A stretch of DNA of 64,000 nucleotides from Microcoleus sp. CAWBG506 (GCA_020883125.1 JAHREW010000021.1:15235-79234), one strand, 5' to 3'. Counted from the stretch's first letter, positions 18,318 to 26,385 are shown. Made by a program: numbers and translations. The notes: generated by a model not told the origin, from the letters alone.

Positions 18318-18655
18318 GAATTTTTAGGAATCTCAGATATCCGCTTCTCTAAAGATTGTATCAGTCGTGGAAATCGGCGGGGAAACTGATTTTCTAAAAT
18401 GTTTTCGTCTCCTTGCGGTTGGCTGGCTTTCGGCTTAGGTTTGCTTTTGGTGGCGGCTTTCACTGCTGCTGTGATTTCGCGATAGTTGCTACACCAATTA
18501 CTCAGAATATCCGAGATTGCTTGATTTGATTCATTTTCCGCAGCTACAATTTTTTCTTCAAGCGTGTTTAATGCTGCTGTGGCTTGTTCGGAAAACAAAT
18601 TGGGACTGGTTTTCAAGACTTGGAGAAAGGAATCAATCATTATTTCTGGGCTCAT
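18314..18655 (-). CDS. Small helical protein, CHAT-cluster member
   Basis: This 113-residue protein is largely helical (SPEIMIDSFLQVLKTSPNLF, then ALNTLEEKIVAAENESN). It has a Lys/Pro-rich linker (KSKPKPKASQP) and a short C-terminal helix (RFPRLIQSLEKRI). I do not recognise the family. It overlaps the coiled-coil membrane-protein gene by 4 bp (ATGA). It lies 213 bp downstream of the TPR-CHAT stop on the same strand, with palindromic repeats in that gap. It may be an adaptor or regulator in the cluster. Confidence 0.65.
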   Translation of the reverse strand: MSPEIMIDSFLQVLKTSPNLFSEQATAALNTLEEKIVAAENESNQAISDILSNWCSNYREITAAVKAATKSKPKPKASQPQGDENILENQFPRRFPRLIQSLEKRISEIPKNS

Positions 18656-18709
18656 GGCTTGATTTACCTTTTGTAGTTGAGGATTTTGTTATTTTACCAT
18701 ATTCACGAA

Positions 18710-18847
18710 GGATACGGCAGTGCCGTGTCCCTACAAATATCAATGGTAGGGATACGGCATTGCCGTATCCTGATTGCGGTGTGATAATTGTCAAATGTTC
18801 GGAATACGACATGATTAAATGGTAGGGAAACGGCATTGCCGTGTCCT
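18710..18847. repeat. Three copies of a GGATACGGCA-TGCCGTATCC palindromic repeat
   Basis: Palindromes occur at 18710-18734, 18746-18770 and 18822-18847, each close to TAGGGATACGGCATTGCCGTATCC. The second and third also share the flank ATT(G/T)CGGTGTGA. Further copies lie at 23419-23443 and, inside the sensor-kinase gene, at 58433-58457. They separate the TPR-CHAT gene from its downstream partners and could form strong RNA hairpins. Confidence 0.8.
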
Positions 18848-19380
18848 AATTTCGGTGTGACGACAAATTTATTGACCAACTGCACAAAATGCCGCCCAGA
18901 AATAGGGGGATTTGTAAGGTTTGTTTTCCGGTTCTTCACCCCATTTAATATAGTCTTGCATTTCCTGTTTTCTTGCATCTAAAATTAACTTAGAACCTGC
19001 AACCCAATCTACCAAATCTTGCACCGTAGCATCCCGCAGCCACAACTGAGACTCGCGCAAAGCCACAGACACACGCGGCCGAGTTTCCGAGCCCAAAAGC
19101 TCATAAAACTTGATCATTAAAATCGCGGTAGATACGTCATTGACAGCCCATAAAGTGCTGAGTACACTCGTCGCCCCCGCATAGAAAAAACTGCTAGGCA
19201 ATCCGATATACTCATCTGTGGTATTCCTGGCATCGGTTAATCCAGTTTCGCACGCAGAAAGGGCTACTAAACGGCACTTACTTAACTGCAAATCAAAGAT
19301 TTCTGTCAGCGTCAGGCATTCTGCGATGTCGAAGTTTTCGCCTCGGCGGGAACGAATGTAACGCTTTTCTTCGGAGGGAA

Positions 19381-19605
19381 CCCCAGGCTGGGCGGGCACG
19401 GGGGCACCGCCCCTACCAAGGGGGGGAGTTTCATTCTCAGACAAATCATCGTTTTGTAGGGGTAGTGCCCCCGTGCCTACCCTCTTCATCAAGGATTTTG
19501 CAGGTGTTTCAGGGATTAGGGCGGGCACGGGGGCACCGCCCCTACCAAGGGGGGGAGTTTCTTCTCCTGTCTCCCCCCTTAGCAAGGGGGGATTAAGGGG
19601 GGTGA
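19381..19605 (-). repeat. Interspersed-repeat insertion inside the CHAT domain coding sequence
   Basis: Three copies of the GGGGGCACCGCCCCTACC-type repeat (19391-19421, 19459-19482 in inverted orientation, 19520-19550) and one TTAGCAAGGGGGGATTAAGG copy (19575-19603) lie here. They keep the frame and encode GRGGAPVPA, VGTGALPLQN and PLNPPLLRGETG. The same repeats are intergenic at 22060-22349, 25006-25089 and 53681-53766. The insert falls between the His and Cys motifs of the peptidase. Confidence 0.8.
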
Positions 19606-20689
19606 CTTTCGCGCCGGCTAGGATTAGTGCGGATTTTTCGGGATTGAGAAAGTCGAAGAAGCCGTGACAGGAAAAGTGGGCGATGTCGGCATTTTGCAAG
19701 CTGGCAAGTTGTTGTTGCAATCCTGCTTTGCTGGCGTTTTGCCGACTCAATACTTCGGCGGGATTGAAGGATTTGGCAATGGCTTCGACTTCGATGTCGG
19801 TGAAGTCTAAATCTTCTGTGGGGTTTTGGATGGCAAAAAATTTGCTGGGTGATGTGTCTTCCGCGCTAGGATTTTCCCGCTGAGATAATTGCAAAAGTTG
19901 GCAACTCGGTGTGTATCTCACGCCGCCTGGGAAAAGTTCGAGAAGACATCCAGTTTGTACGGTTTTGTCGGCTTTTTGTCGGCTGCCGATCAGGGCGTGT
20001 AGGGGAAATAGGTGCAAGTATCGGAAGGGAACTAAGATTAATTTTTGGCAGTTTTCGGGGAGGCGAGCAATTATTTCATCGATGTGCAGAATCTGGGCTA
20101 ATTTTTCCAGGCGGTTGTCTAGTTGGTTTTTCCAGTTGTCGTATTTTTTCTCGTCTTTGATATCGTCGAGATATTCGTCTTGTAACTCTTCTAATGCTTG
20201 CAAGTCTTGATAGGAAGATTGCCAGACATCGGGCTGGGTGGAGTCGCGGGTAATAATGAAAACTTTAAAACCATTTGCGGTAATGTACCATTCCAAAATT
20301 GCTTCGTTTTCAGCTAGCAGATTGCGAATTTGTGCAAAACTAATCCGCTGTAATTTTTCTGGGAGGCTGCGGGCTTTGTGAAACAATTCTACGAGGTTTC
20401 GGGTTTTGCTGCGTTCGAGGTATTCTAGGGCGGCAGTGGGGTTTTCCATTTGTAGGCAAACTTGTACCATTGATTGATAAAGTTTATTCCATTCTTCTGC
20501 TAGTTTCTGTCTGTCTGCTTCGCCGCCGATAATGATTTCACTCCGCATTAATTCGACTGTCTCGATGGCAGAGTTAAAGGTATTGTAAGCTTCTGGGAGT
20601 TGGGAATTATCCCGGTAGGTAAGTCCGAGATTATATAAGTTTGTAGTATGCTCGATCGGAAAGTCTTCCCGACTCCAAATCTCCAATGA

Positions 20690-21640
20690 GGCCTGAAAAG
20701 CGGCGATTGCCAATTCCAAATTCTCAGCTTTTCCCCCTCTGATTCTGTAATTGTAGGCAGTCGCCAAATTATTTTGACACGTTGCCCATTCAAAGGGAAA
20801 TTCGTTCCGGGTGCGAATTTCCAATGATGCCTCAAAAGCAACGATAGCCAGTTCCAGATTCTCGGCTTTTTCCCCTCTGATTCTGTCGCAGTAGGCATTC
20901 CCCAAATTATTTTGACTCCTTGCCCAGTCTTCGGGAAATGCGTCACGGGTGTAAATCTCTAAGGATGCCTCAAAAGCTGCGATCGCCTTTTCTAGATTAT
21001 CGGCTTTTTCCCCTCTGATTCTGTATTGGTAGGCACTCCCCAAATTATTTTGACTGCTTGCCCATTCAAAGGGAAATGCGTCGGGGGTGCGAATTTCCAA
21101 GGATGCCTTATAAGCAGCGATCGCCAGTTCGAGATTATCGGCTTTTTCCCCTCTGATTCTGTATTGGTAGGCACTCCCCAAATTATTTTGACTCCTTGCC
21201 CAGTATTCGGGAAATGCGTCGCGGGTGTAAATTTTCAAGGATGCCTCCAAAGCTGCGATCGCCAGTTCGAGATTATCGGCTTTTCCCCTCTGATTCTGTA
21301 GAGGTAGGCATTCGCCAAATTATTTTGACACGCTGCCCATTCAAAGGGAAATGCGTCGCGAGTCCAAATCTCTAAGGATGCCTCAAAAGCTGCGATCGCC
21401 AGTTCGAGATTATCGGCTTTTTCCCCTCTGATTCTGTAGAGGTAGGCACTCGCCAAATTATTTTGACTCCTTGCCCATTCAAAGGGAAATGCCTCGCGGG
21501 TGTAAATCTCCAATGATGCCTCAAAAGCGGCGATCGCCAGTTCGAGATTCTCGGCTTTTTCCCCTCTGATTCTGTAGAGGTACGCACTCGCCACACACCA
21601 TTGAAACATTGCCCACTTTTCTGAGTAAGCTTCGCGGGTG
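20690..21640 (-). repeat. Seven tandem 138-bp units encoding TPR-like repeats
   Basis: The TTTTTCCCCTCTGATTCTG landmark recurs at 20729, 20867, 21005, 21143, 21281, 21418 and 21556, a period of 138 bp except at the unit with the lost base. Each unit encodes 46 residues of the type YRIRGEKADNLELAIAAF then ASLEIYTRDAFP. Identity between units is very high, which implies recent duplication or gene conversion. Confidence 0.9.
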
Positions 21641-22109
21641 ACAACAGTTAATGCTATCTCCAGACAAGCAATAGCAACCTCTAAATTACTTGCCCGACTG
21701 CCTTGCCGCAGATTCCTAAAACGAATATTCAAATGGTATAAAAAATCAACACAATTTTCTGCTTCTTCTGCATCCAATGTTCCCAGAGTTTGAGTTGCCC
21801 ACTCTCGCAAATATTGGGCAAAATCCTCATCTATTAATTCTAGGTTAGCTTGCAGGATCTCGATTTCTTTCTCGGTGGGACAGGTGAGGAGAGATTCAAT
21901 CAGATTTTGATAGGCTTCGCGGCGCGTTTCGTTCATTGGTTACAACCCATGTTTTTAGAATCTTACCTTTTTTGTGGGGGAAAAACAAGGGGGAAACCCG
22001 ACTTTCTGAATCATCAGGAGTCGATCGAGTGTGCGTCATAAGCCAATACTATTTCATTCTTTGTAGGGGCAATCCCCCCGTGGTTGCCCCGATGCCTGAA
22101 ATGACCGAC

Positions 22110-22349
22110 AACTCTTTGGTGGGAGGGGTAGGCACGGGGGCACTACCCCTACAAAACCCTCGTTTTTTCAACTCTTTGGTGGGAGGGGTAGGCACGGGGG
22201 CACTACCCCTACAAAACCCTCGTTTTTTCAACTCTTTGGTGGGAGGGGTAGGCACGGGGGCACTACCCCTACAAAACCCTCGTTTTTTCAACTCTTTGGT
22301 GGGAGGGGTAGGCACGGGGGCACTACCCCTACAAAACCCTCGTTTTTTC
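22110..22349. repeat. Four exact tandem copies of a 60-bp repeat
   Basis: Copies at 22110-22169, 22170-22229, 22230-22289 and 22290-22349 look identical. Each holds GGGTAGGCACGGGGGCACT and ends ACCCTCGTTTTTTC, and can fold through GGTAG-GGGGC with GCACT-ACCCC pairing. A further relative lies at 22060-22090. A frame of 20-residue repeats crosses it, but no gene is supported. Confidence 0.9.
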
Positions 22350-22519
22350 GATAATGAAATAGCCCTGCGTCATAAGCTGCTACACAACTATGTCGTATAA
22401 TATAGATACAAGATAAGTAAGCGATCGCGCGTAATAATGAATCTATTCGGAATTGGCGCAGTCTCATTCAAAAACTTCTGGGCAATTTGCGATGCTGCAA
22501 AAAACAAGAGGAAAGTAAA

Positions 22520-22771
22520 ATGATTTCACAAACTTTAGTAGAGATAGAACGTTCTATTAGTTCCCTCTCCATAGAAGAACAACTTTGGCTGCTGGAACGT
22601 ATCGCTTGCCGAGTGCGAGAGAAAACTTCCATAGCTAATAAACTCGCTAATCCTAAATACCTGGAGGCAGAGATAGCAGAGATGGCTAACGATCCAGATA
22701 TTCAAGTTGAAATTGCTGCGATCGATCGAGAGTTCATTGTGGCAGAAATGGATGGTTTAGAAGCACTATGA
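22520..22771 (+). CDS. Antitoxin of a MazEF-type module
   Basis: This 83-residue, acidic, helical protein (ISQTLVEIERSISSLSIEEQ, then AEMANDPDIQVEIAAIDREF) precedes a MazF-family toxin and overlaps it by 4 bp (ATGA). I chose the ATG at 22520, which has AGAGGAAAG upstream, over the TTG at 22487. The sequence does not obviously carry a SpoVT/AbrB-type MazE fold. It resembles the short cyanobacterial antitoxins found with PemK/MazF toxins. The call rests mainly on position. Confidence 0.75.
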   Translation: MISQTLVEIERSISSLSIEEQLWLLERIACRVREKTSIANKLANPKYLEAEIAEMANDPDIQVEIAAIDREFIVAEMDGLEAL

Positions 22772-23115
22772 GCATTCAGCGAGGGAAAATTTATTTTGTT
22801 AATCTTAACCCAGTTCATGGAAGAGAACAAGCTGGAATGCGACCTGTTTTGGTGCTTTCCATTGATACTATTAACCAGTCACCCTTAGTTGTTACTGTCA
22901 TTGTCGGCACTAAAGGAACTAATATTCACCGCGAATATCGAACCAATGTGCGTGTTTCTGCGTCTGAAAGTGGCTTACCAATAGAAACTGTTTTCCTGTG
23001 TTTTCAGATTCGATCTTTGGATAAAGAGCGATTTCCTACGGATTCAGCAGGGGAACTTTCCGCAGAAAAGATGTTAGAAGTTGAATCGGCGGTTCGTTAC
23101 TGTTTTGGTTTATAA
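22768..23115 (+). CDS. MazF/PemK-family toxin endoribonuclease
   Basis: This 115-residue protein has the MazF/PemK order: RGKIYFVNLNPVHGREQAGMRPVLVLS at the N-terminus, VVTVIVGTKGT in the middle, then LPIETVFLCFQIRSLDKERF. MazF toxins are sequence-specific mRNA interferases of SH3-like fold; the Arg in GMRPVLV and the Thr/Ser in the middle strand are usual active-site positions. It is translationally coupled to the antitoxin. A 591-bp inverted-repeat element begins 26 bp downstream. Confidence 0.92.
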   Translation: MSIQRGKIYFVNLNPVHGREQAGMRPVLVLSIDTINQSPLVVTVIVGTKGTNIHREYRTNVRVSASESGLPIETVFLCFQIRSLDKERFPTDSAGELSAEKMLEVESAVRYCFGL

Positions 23116-23141
23116 AAGTTTGGAGTGTTTGATTGATATTC

Positions 23142-23732
23142 AGGAATTACGCACGGGTGGCCAGAAACCGGGTTTTTACCGAAATCTTGGGTGTATTCGA
23201 CAGATTAAGTAAAAAACCCGGTTTCTTAGATGGTGGTGCGGAAGTTCTGACTTTCTTAATAGTAATTATTGAAAATCTTGCTATAATAAAATTATGACGT
23301 TTGTTTAGACTGCGCGTGTAGGTTGGTGCGTCGCTGTGAGATTGTCGATTTTATTGAGGGATTTTCAAGGGCGACACACCCTACAATTTTTTATGTGTTA
23401 TTGGCATAGTCTTTCGCCGGACACGGCAGTGCCGTTTCCCTACGTGAGCTTTCAGCATTAAGTCTAATTGTTCGGGTTTCATAAAGCTATTCCCTCTTTA
23501 CGAATGTTCCTCAACAAAGGCCCGTTGTAGTGCGTAAACCGATTTTTCGTCCATAAATAAACAGTATAGACATAAACTCGGCGGTTTAAACCGCGTCTAC
23601 ACAAACAAAGTCCGCCTCCGCGGACTGAAGATTATTAATTAAAAATATTAAGATTTATACCGAATTTTAGTGGTTGCGAAATCTCATCAATACCAAAGAA
23701 ACCCGGTTTCTGACTACTCGTGCGTAAGTTCT
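23142..23732. mobile_element. 591-bp element with 34-bp terminal inverted repeats, no coding capacity
   Basis: The left arm (23142-23175) and the complement of the right arm (23699-23732) match at 29 of 34 positions. The shared parts include TTACGCACG and CAGAAACCGGGTTT. Inside are an additional copy of the CCGGGTTT end (23211-23224), a GGTGCGTCGC/GCGACACACC pair (23318-23386), the GGACACGGCAGTGCC palindrome (23419-23443) and a GCGGTTTAAACCGC plus GTCCGCCTCCGCGGAC pair (23580-23625). No frame encodes a transposase, so it looks like a non-autonomous, MITE-like element that has collected other repeats. Target-site duplications are not obvious. Confidence 0.65.
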
Positions 23733-23739
23733 AAGAAAA

Positions 23740-24855
23740 TTACAAATCTGTTAGCAACCTTGCCTTTCGCAACACGAATGTCAATACTGTTTCTTGACCG
23801 GTAATAATGTCGGCTCTGCCTTCCATTCCTGACTGAATTGAATATTGGCGTGGGTTATTTGCTGGGGGAGTTCCGAATGCTTGATTACTGGTAGATTCGA
23901 GTTTGGTTAGATAGGTTTTATCGGGTTTAATTGCAACTTCGTAATAAGCTGTACCTAAATTGTTGTTGGGGTTTTGAGGGGCGATCGCATCTGGGGCTAT
24001 TTCGCTGATGGTACCTTTCAATGTTCCGTAGTCGGGGAAAGGGAGGGCGGAAATCCTGATTTGTACGGGTTGGCCGATTTGGATGCGAGCGATGTCTTGG
24101 GAGGTTACTTTGGCTTTGACTATCAGGGGTACGTCGCTGGGGACGATTTGGGCGATCGCACTTCCTGCTTGCACAGTTTGGCCAGGATGTTGTAATTCTA
24201 CTTTGAGAATTGTACCGTCTGCTGGGGATCTGACAACGCTATATTTGAGTTTGAATTCAACTTGATTTAGTTCTTTTTGAGCTTGAATCAATTGCTGTTG
24301 AATTGACGAGCGCTTCACCAGCAAAACCCGCCGACTTCTGCCTAATCGCTCGGCTACATCGGGCAGGGATGTTGCTAATTTTACCAGAGCTGATTCCACT
24401 AATTTATCTGCTGCGGAACTTTCATTTTGGATACTCTGAAATTGGGCGCTAGCTAAAATTTGATTGTCCAATTCCCGCAATTGGCTATTGATTTGATCGG
24501 CTGTTGTTTGAGACTGAGTGACAGTTTCTTGGAATTGCTTTTTTTGACTATCTAAGCGGGATGCGTCCACAACGGCGATCGGATCTCCTTGTTTCACCAC
24601 CTGATTTTCAGTAACTGCAATGCTTTCGACGGTGCCCTCTGTTGTCGCTTGTACAACGCGCACTTCTCCGGCGGGGCGGACGATCGCATCTGCTTTAACT
24701 GTAGCACTGTATTTGGTGACGCTAGCAAGGGCGATCGCACCTCCAAATGTAGCCACCATCAAAATTCCGCCCCAACTTGTCCAGCGGCTGACAGGGGGCA
24801 AAAATTGGTCGTTCTCAAGGGTTTCAACGGATGGGGATTCGGGAAGGGGAGACAT
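23740..24855 (-). CDS. HlyD-family membrane fusion protein
   Basis: This 371-residue periplasmic adaptor belongs to the type I secretion/peptide export class. A single N-terminal membrane segment (ILMVATFGGAIALASV, ~31-46) precedes the first half of a lipoyl domain (AIVRPAGEVRVVQATTEGTV). A long coiled-coil hairpin follows (~105-210), then the second lipoyl half (SPADGTILKVELQHPGQTVQAGS) and a beta-barrel region. It is divergent from the precursor peptides at 25467-26343 and the C39 transporter, with which it probably forms the exporter. A TolC-type outer channel is not in the window. Confidence 0.9.
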   Translation of the reverse strand: MSPLPESPSVETLENDQFLPPVSRWTSWGGILMVATFGGAIALASVTKYSATVKADAIVRPAGEVRVVQATTEGTVESIAVTENQVVKQGDPIAVVDASRLDSQKKQFQETVTQSQTTADQINSQLRELDNQILASAQFQSIQNESSAADKLVESALVKLATSLPDVAERLGRSRRVLLVKRSSIQQQLIQAQKELNQVEFKLKYSVVRSPADGTILKVELQHPGQTVQAGSAIAQIVPSDVPLIVKAKVTSQDIARIQIGQPVQIRISALPFPDYGTLKGTISEIAPDAIAPQNPNNNLGTAYYEVAIKPDKTYLTKLESTSNQAFGTPPANNPRQYSIQSGMEGRADIITGQETVLTFVLRKARLLTDL

Positions 24856-24884
24856 GGCGACAACAGGGTAAGAAGAAGGAAAAA

Positions 24885-24920
24885 GGAAGATGGAAGATGG
24901 AAGATGGAAGATGGAAGAAA
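24885..24920. repeat. GGAAGAT heptamer tandem repeat
   Basis: About four to five GGAAGAT units sit just upstream of the hlyD start, in its likely leader. The flanks carry GAAGGAAAAAGGAAG-type sequence. A similar GAAGGAA tract is at 61926-61951. Confidence 0.7.
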
Positions 24921-24973
24921 TTTAGGCGATCGCCTAATTAGCCCTAAGGATTTCAGCAATTAATAATCTTCTA

Positions 24974-25121
24974 ATACCAATTTAATGTGAAGTTGCACAT
25001 ATTCCGATCCCCCTCGCATCCCCCGAAAGCAAGGGGGACGAAAGATTGGACTCTTGTCCCCCCCTTGTTAAGGGGGGTTAGGGGGGATCGAATTCTATGC
25101 AGCTTCATAAAAAATTGGTAT
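24974..25121. mobile_element. MITE-like element with a nested C/G-rich hairpin module
   Basis: The ends pair as ATACCAATTT with AAATTGGTAT, followed inside by GAAGTTGCA paired with TGCAGCTTC. The core (25006-25089) is a GATCCCCCTCGCATCCCCC-type module ending GGGGGGTTAGGGGGGATC. The same core occurs in opposite orientation at 53681-53766 with different ends. There is no coding capacity. Confidence 0.65.
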
Positions 25122-25466
25122 AACCACGGTTCGGGTTGCTCTAAAAATTTCACACGGTGGCTAACTCGAAACATCCTTATTTCTTTGAGCGCATTTATTT
25201 TTAACTTTCCGGATAGCCCGGATACATTTAGAAGTCTCAATCAAAATTCGTAGACTACAGCCAAAAATCCGCACAGATTCCCTGAATGAGCATCCCAACT
25301 TGGCTTCCAGATCGAGACTGGTAAAAAAACCGGGTTCTATTTTGAGTACACGTAAGTATTGAATATCTCACCGAATCTTTGACTTGAGATCTATCTCTCT
25401 GAGACAGAGGGACGAAAAAGTCTTGACTGCAAATTTTTGATTAATTAAATTCCCAAGGAGTTCATT

Positions 25467-25694
25467 ATGTTTGAAAATCAACAACACTCACTATTTACTG
25501 AACTAACAGATGCCGAATCTGCTACTGTCAGCGGTGGTAATAGGAGCAGCGGTGTCAGCGATATCGGCAGTAATAGCGATGCCAGCGATAGCAATGCTGA
25601 TGATATCAATACCTTCTTTTTTGTACCAGATGTCAGTCAACTTTATATGTACGATCCGAGTCGCCAGCGTCCGTATAAAACCATCGTAGTTTAG
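25467..25694 (+). CDS. Double-glycine-leader precursor peptide 1
   Basis: This 75-residue peptide has a leader ending LFTELTDAESATVSGG, the type cleaved by C39 peptidases after Gly-Gly. The predicted 51-residue core is Ser/Asp/Asn-rich, then becomes aromatic and basic (FFFVPDVSQLYMYDPSRQ). AAGGAG sits before the ATG. It is first in a row of three precursors that share the leader pattern LFT-(E/D)-(L/I)-T and are followed by a C39 transporter. No modification enzyme is nearby, so an unmodified, bacteriocin-like or signalling peptide is possible. The activity is unknown. Confidence 0.8.
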   Translation: MFENQQHSLFTELTDAESATVSGGNRSSGVSDIGSNSDASDSNADDINTFFFVPDVSQLYMYDPSRQRPYKTIVV

Positions 25695-25786
25695 AAAAGT
25701 AAGTGTAGGGGCTTACTTGGGAAAATTTATCCGTAATATTCCGGAGATACATCGGCTTTTAAGAAACATAGATCAGTATTTAAACG

Positions 25787-25816
25787 AAGCTAGAAAGTAG
25801 ATCAACTTTCTAGCTT
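25787..25816 (+). promoter_or_regulatory. Perfect hairpin between precursor genes 1 and 2
   Basis: AAGCTAGAAAGT (25787-25798) pairs with ACTTTCTAGCTT (25805-25816) around a six-base loop. It is preceded by TATTTAAACGA. No T-run follows, so it may be an mRNA processing or stability element, or an attenuator, rather than a terminator. A counterpart lies at 26125-26146. Confidence 0.6.
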
Positions 25817-25850
25817 GTGTCCAATTCGAGTGCATAAAACGGAGTCTATC

Positions 25851-26060
25851 ATGAAAGAAACTAAAGACACCTCACTAGAGGGATCACTGTTTACTGACAT
25901 CACGCCGGAAGAATCTGCCAGTGTCAACGGGGCTCATCATTATCGTTATGTCAGCCGTCGTAGCAACTGCGATAACTACAGCTACAATCCCTACTTCGAT
26001 GGTCGCCCAGTTCATGGCTACGTACATAACGTGTCCTATCGTCGCTACTACGACTGGTAA
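25851..26060 (+). CDS. Double-glycine-type precursor peptide 2 (Tyr/His/Arg-rich core)
   Basis: This 69-residue peptide has a leader ending LFTDITPEESASVNGA; the cleavage site is Gly-Ala instead of Gly-Gly, a known variant. The predicted 41-residue core is rich in Tyr, His, Arg and Asn (HHYRYVSRRSNCDNYSYNPY and ending SYRRYYDW) and has one Cys. The ATG at 25851 has GGAG upstream; a GTG at 25815 would add 12 unrelated residues. The family is not recognised beyond the leader. Confidence 0.8.
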   Translation: MKETKDTSLEGSLFTDITPEESASVNGAHHYRYVSRRSNCDNYSYNPYFDGRPVHGYVHNVSYRRYYDW

Positions 26061-26124
26061 CTGACTGTGAGAACTTCAGAAATTTTGGTGGAAAAATTCA
26101 GAAATTCACATTTAAACGATGCTC

Positions 26125-26146
26125 TAGAATTTAGCTGAAATTTCTA
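26125..26146 (+). promoter_or_regulatory. Imperfect hairpin between precursor genes 2 and 3
   Basis: TAGAATTT pairs with AAATTTCTA with one unpaired base, around AGCTG. It is preceded by ATTTAAACGATGCT, nearly the same words as before the hairpin at 25787. The arm sequences differ, so the structure may be the conserved part. Confidence 0.5.
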
Positions 26147-26184
26147 ATTATGGTCTAATTTTATCAGCTTAAAAGGAGTTTATC

Positions 26185-26343
26185 ATGCAAGCAACTAAAG
26201 AGAGCTCACTGTTTACTGAAATCACTGCTGAAGAATCTGCTAGTGTCAACGGTGGTTACTATGGCTGTTACCGTCCCCGCCGTCACATTGTATACCGCCG
26301 TAATCGTAACGGTACTTTCACAGCAGTAGTTCGCTACTGGTAA
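26185..26343 (+). CDS. Double-glycine-leader precursor peptide 3, 52 residues
   Basis: This small gene is easily missed. It reads MQATKESSLFTEITAEESAS, then VNGG, then a 28-residue core that starts YYGCYRPRRHIVYRRNR and ends VVRYW, followed by TAA. The leader matches the other two precursors almost residue for residue. AAAAGGAG precedes the ATG by 9 bases. The core is strongly basic and Tyr-rich with one Cys. A terminator follows at 26386. Confidence 0.8.
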   Translation: MQATKESSLFTEITAEESASVNGGYYGCYRPRRHIVYRRNRNGTFTAVVRYW

Positions 26344-26385
26344 ATTTGAAGTCGGTTAATTCAGCTTTATAACTGTGAATCGAGG

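Larger units (their letters stand above)
18869..21936 (-). pseudogene. TPR-CHAT peptidase gene, split by a single-base frameshift
   Basis: The gene reads as two frames: 21936-21235 (start, TPR repeats) and 21250-18869 (more TPRs, CHAT domain). Restoring one T in the T-tract at 21281-21284, which has five Ts in most other repeat units, would give one protein of about 1022 residues. Order: a helical N-terminus (~1-95), seven near-identical 46-residue TPR-like units, a linker (~430-690) and a C-terminal CHAT domain. The catalytic pair is in FSCHGFF and LSACETGL. These lie 138 residues apart instead of ~45-60 because repeat-derived sequence sits between them (19381-19605). CHAT peptidases act in bacterial programmed proteolysis such as Csx29 and gasdermin-linked proteases. 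Here the partners are probably the 113- and 477-residue proteins. Sequencing error, a true mutation and slippage on the A-tract are all possible. Confidence 0.8.

Noticed and set aside
20548..21174. Minus-strand frames with repeated basic peptides in the TPR region
   Set aside because: These are alternate frames of the 138-bp TPR array.
22110..22349. Possible CRISPR array
   Set aside because: Units are contiguous 60-bp copies without unique spacers, and no cas genes are nearby.
21936..22400. Frame with 20-residue perfect repeats across the 60-bp array
   Set aside because: The repeat period divisible by three keeps any frame open; no start signals, and both strands give similar repeats.
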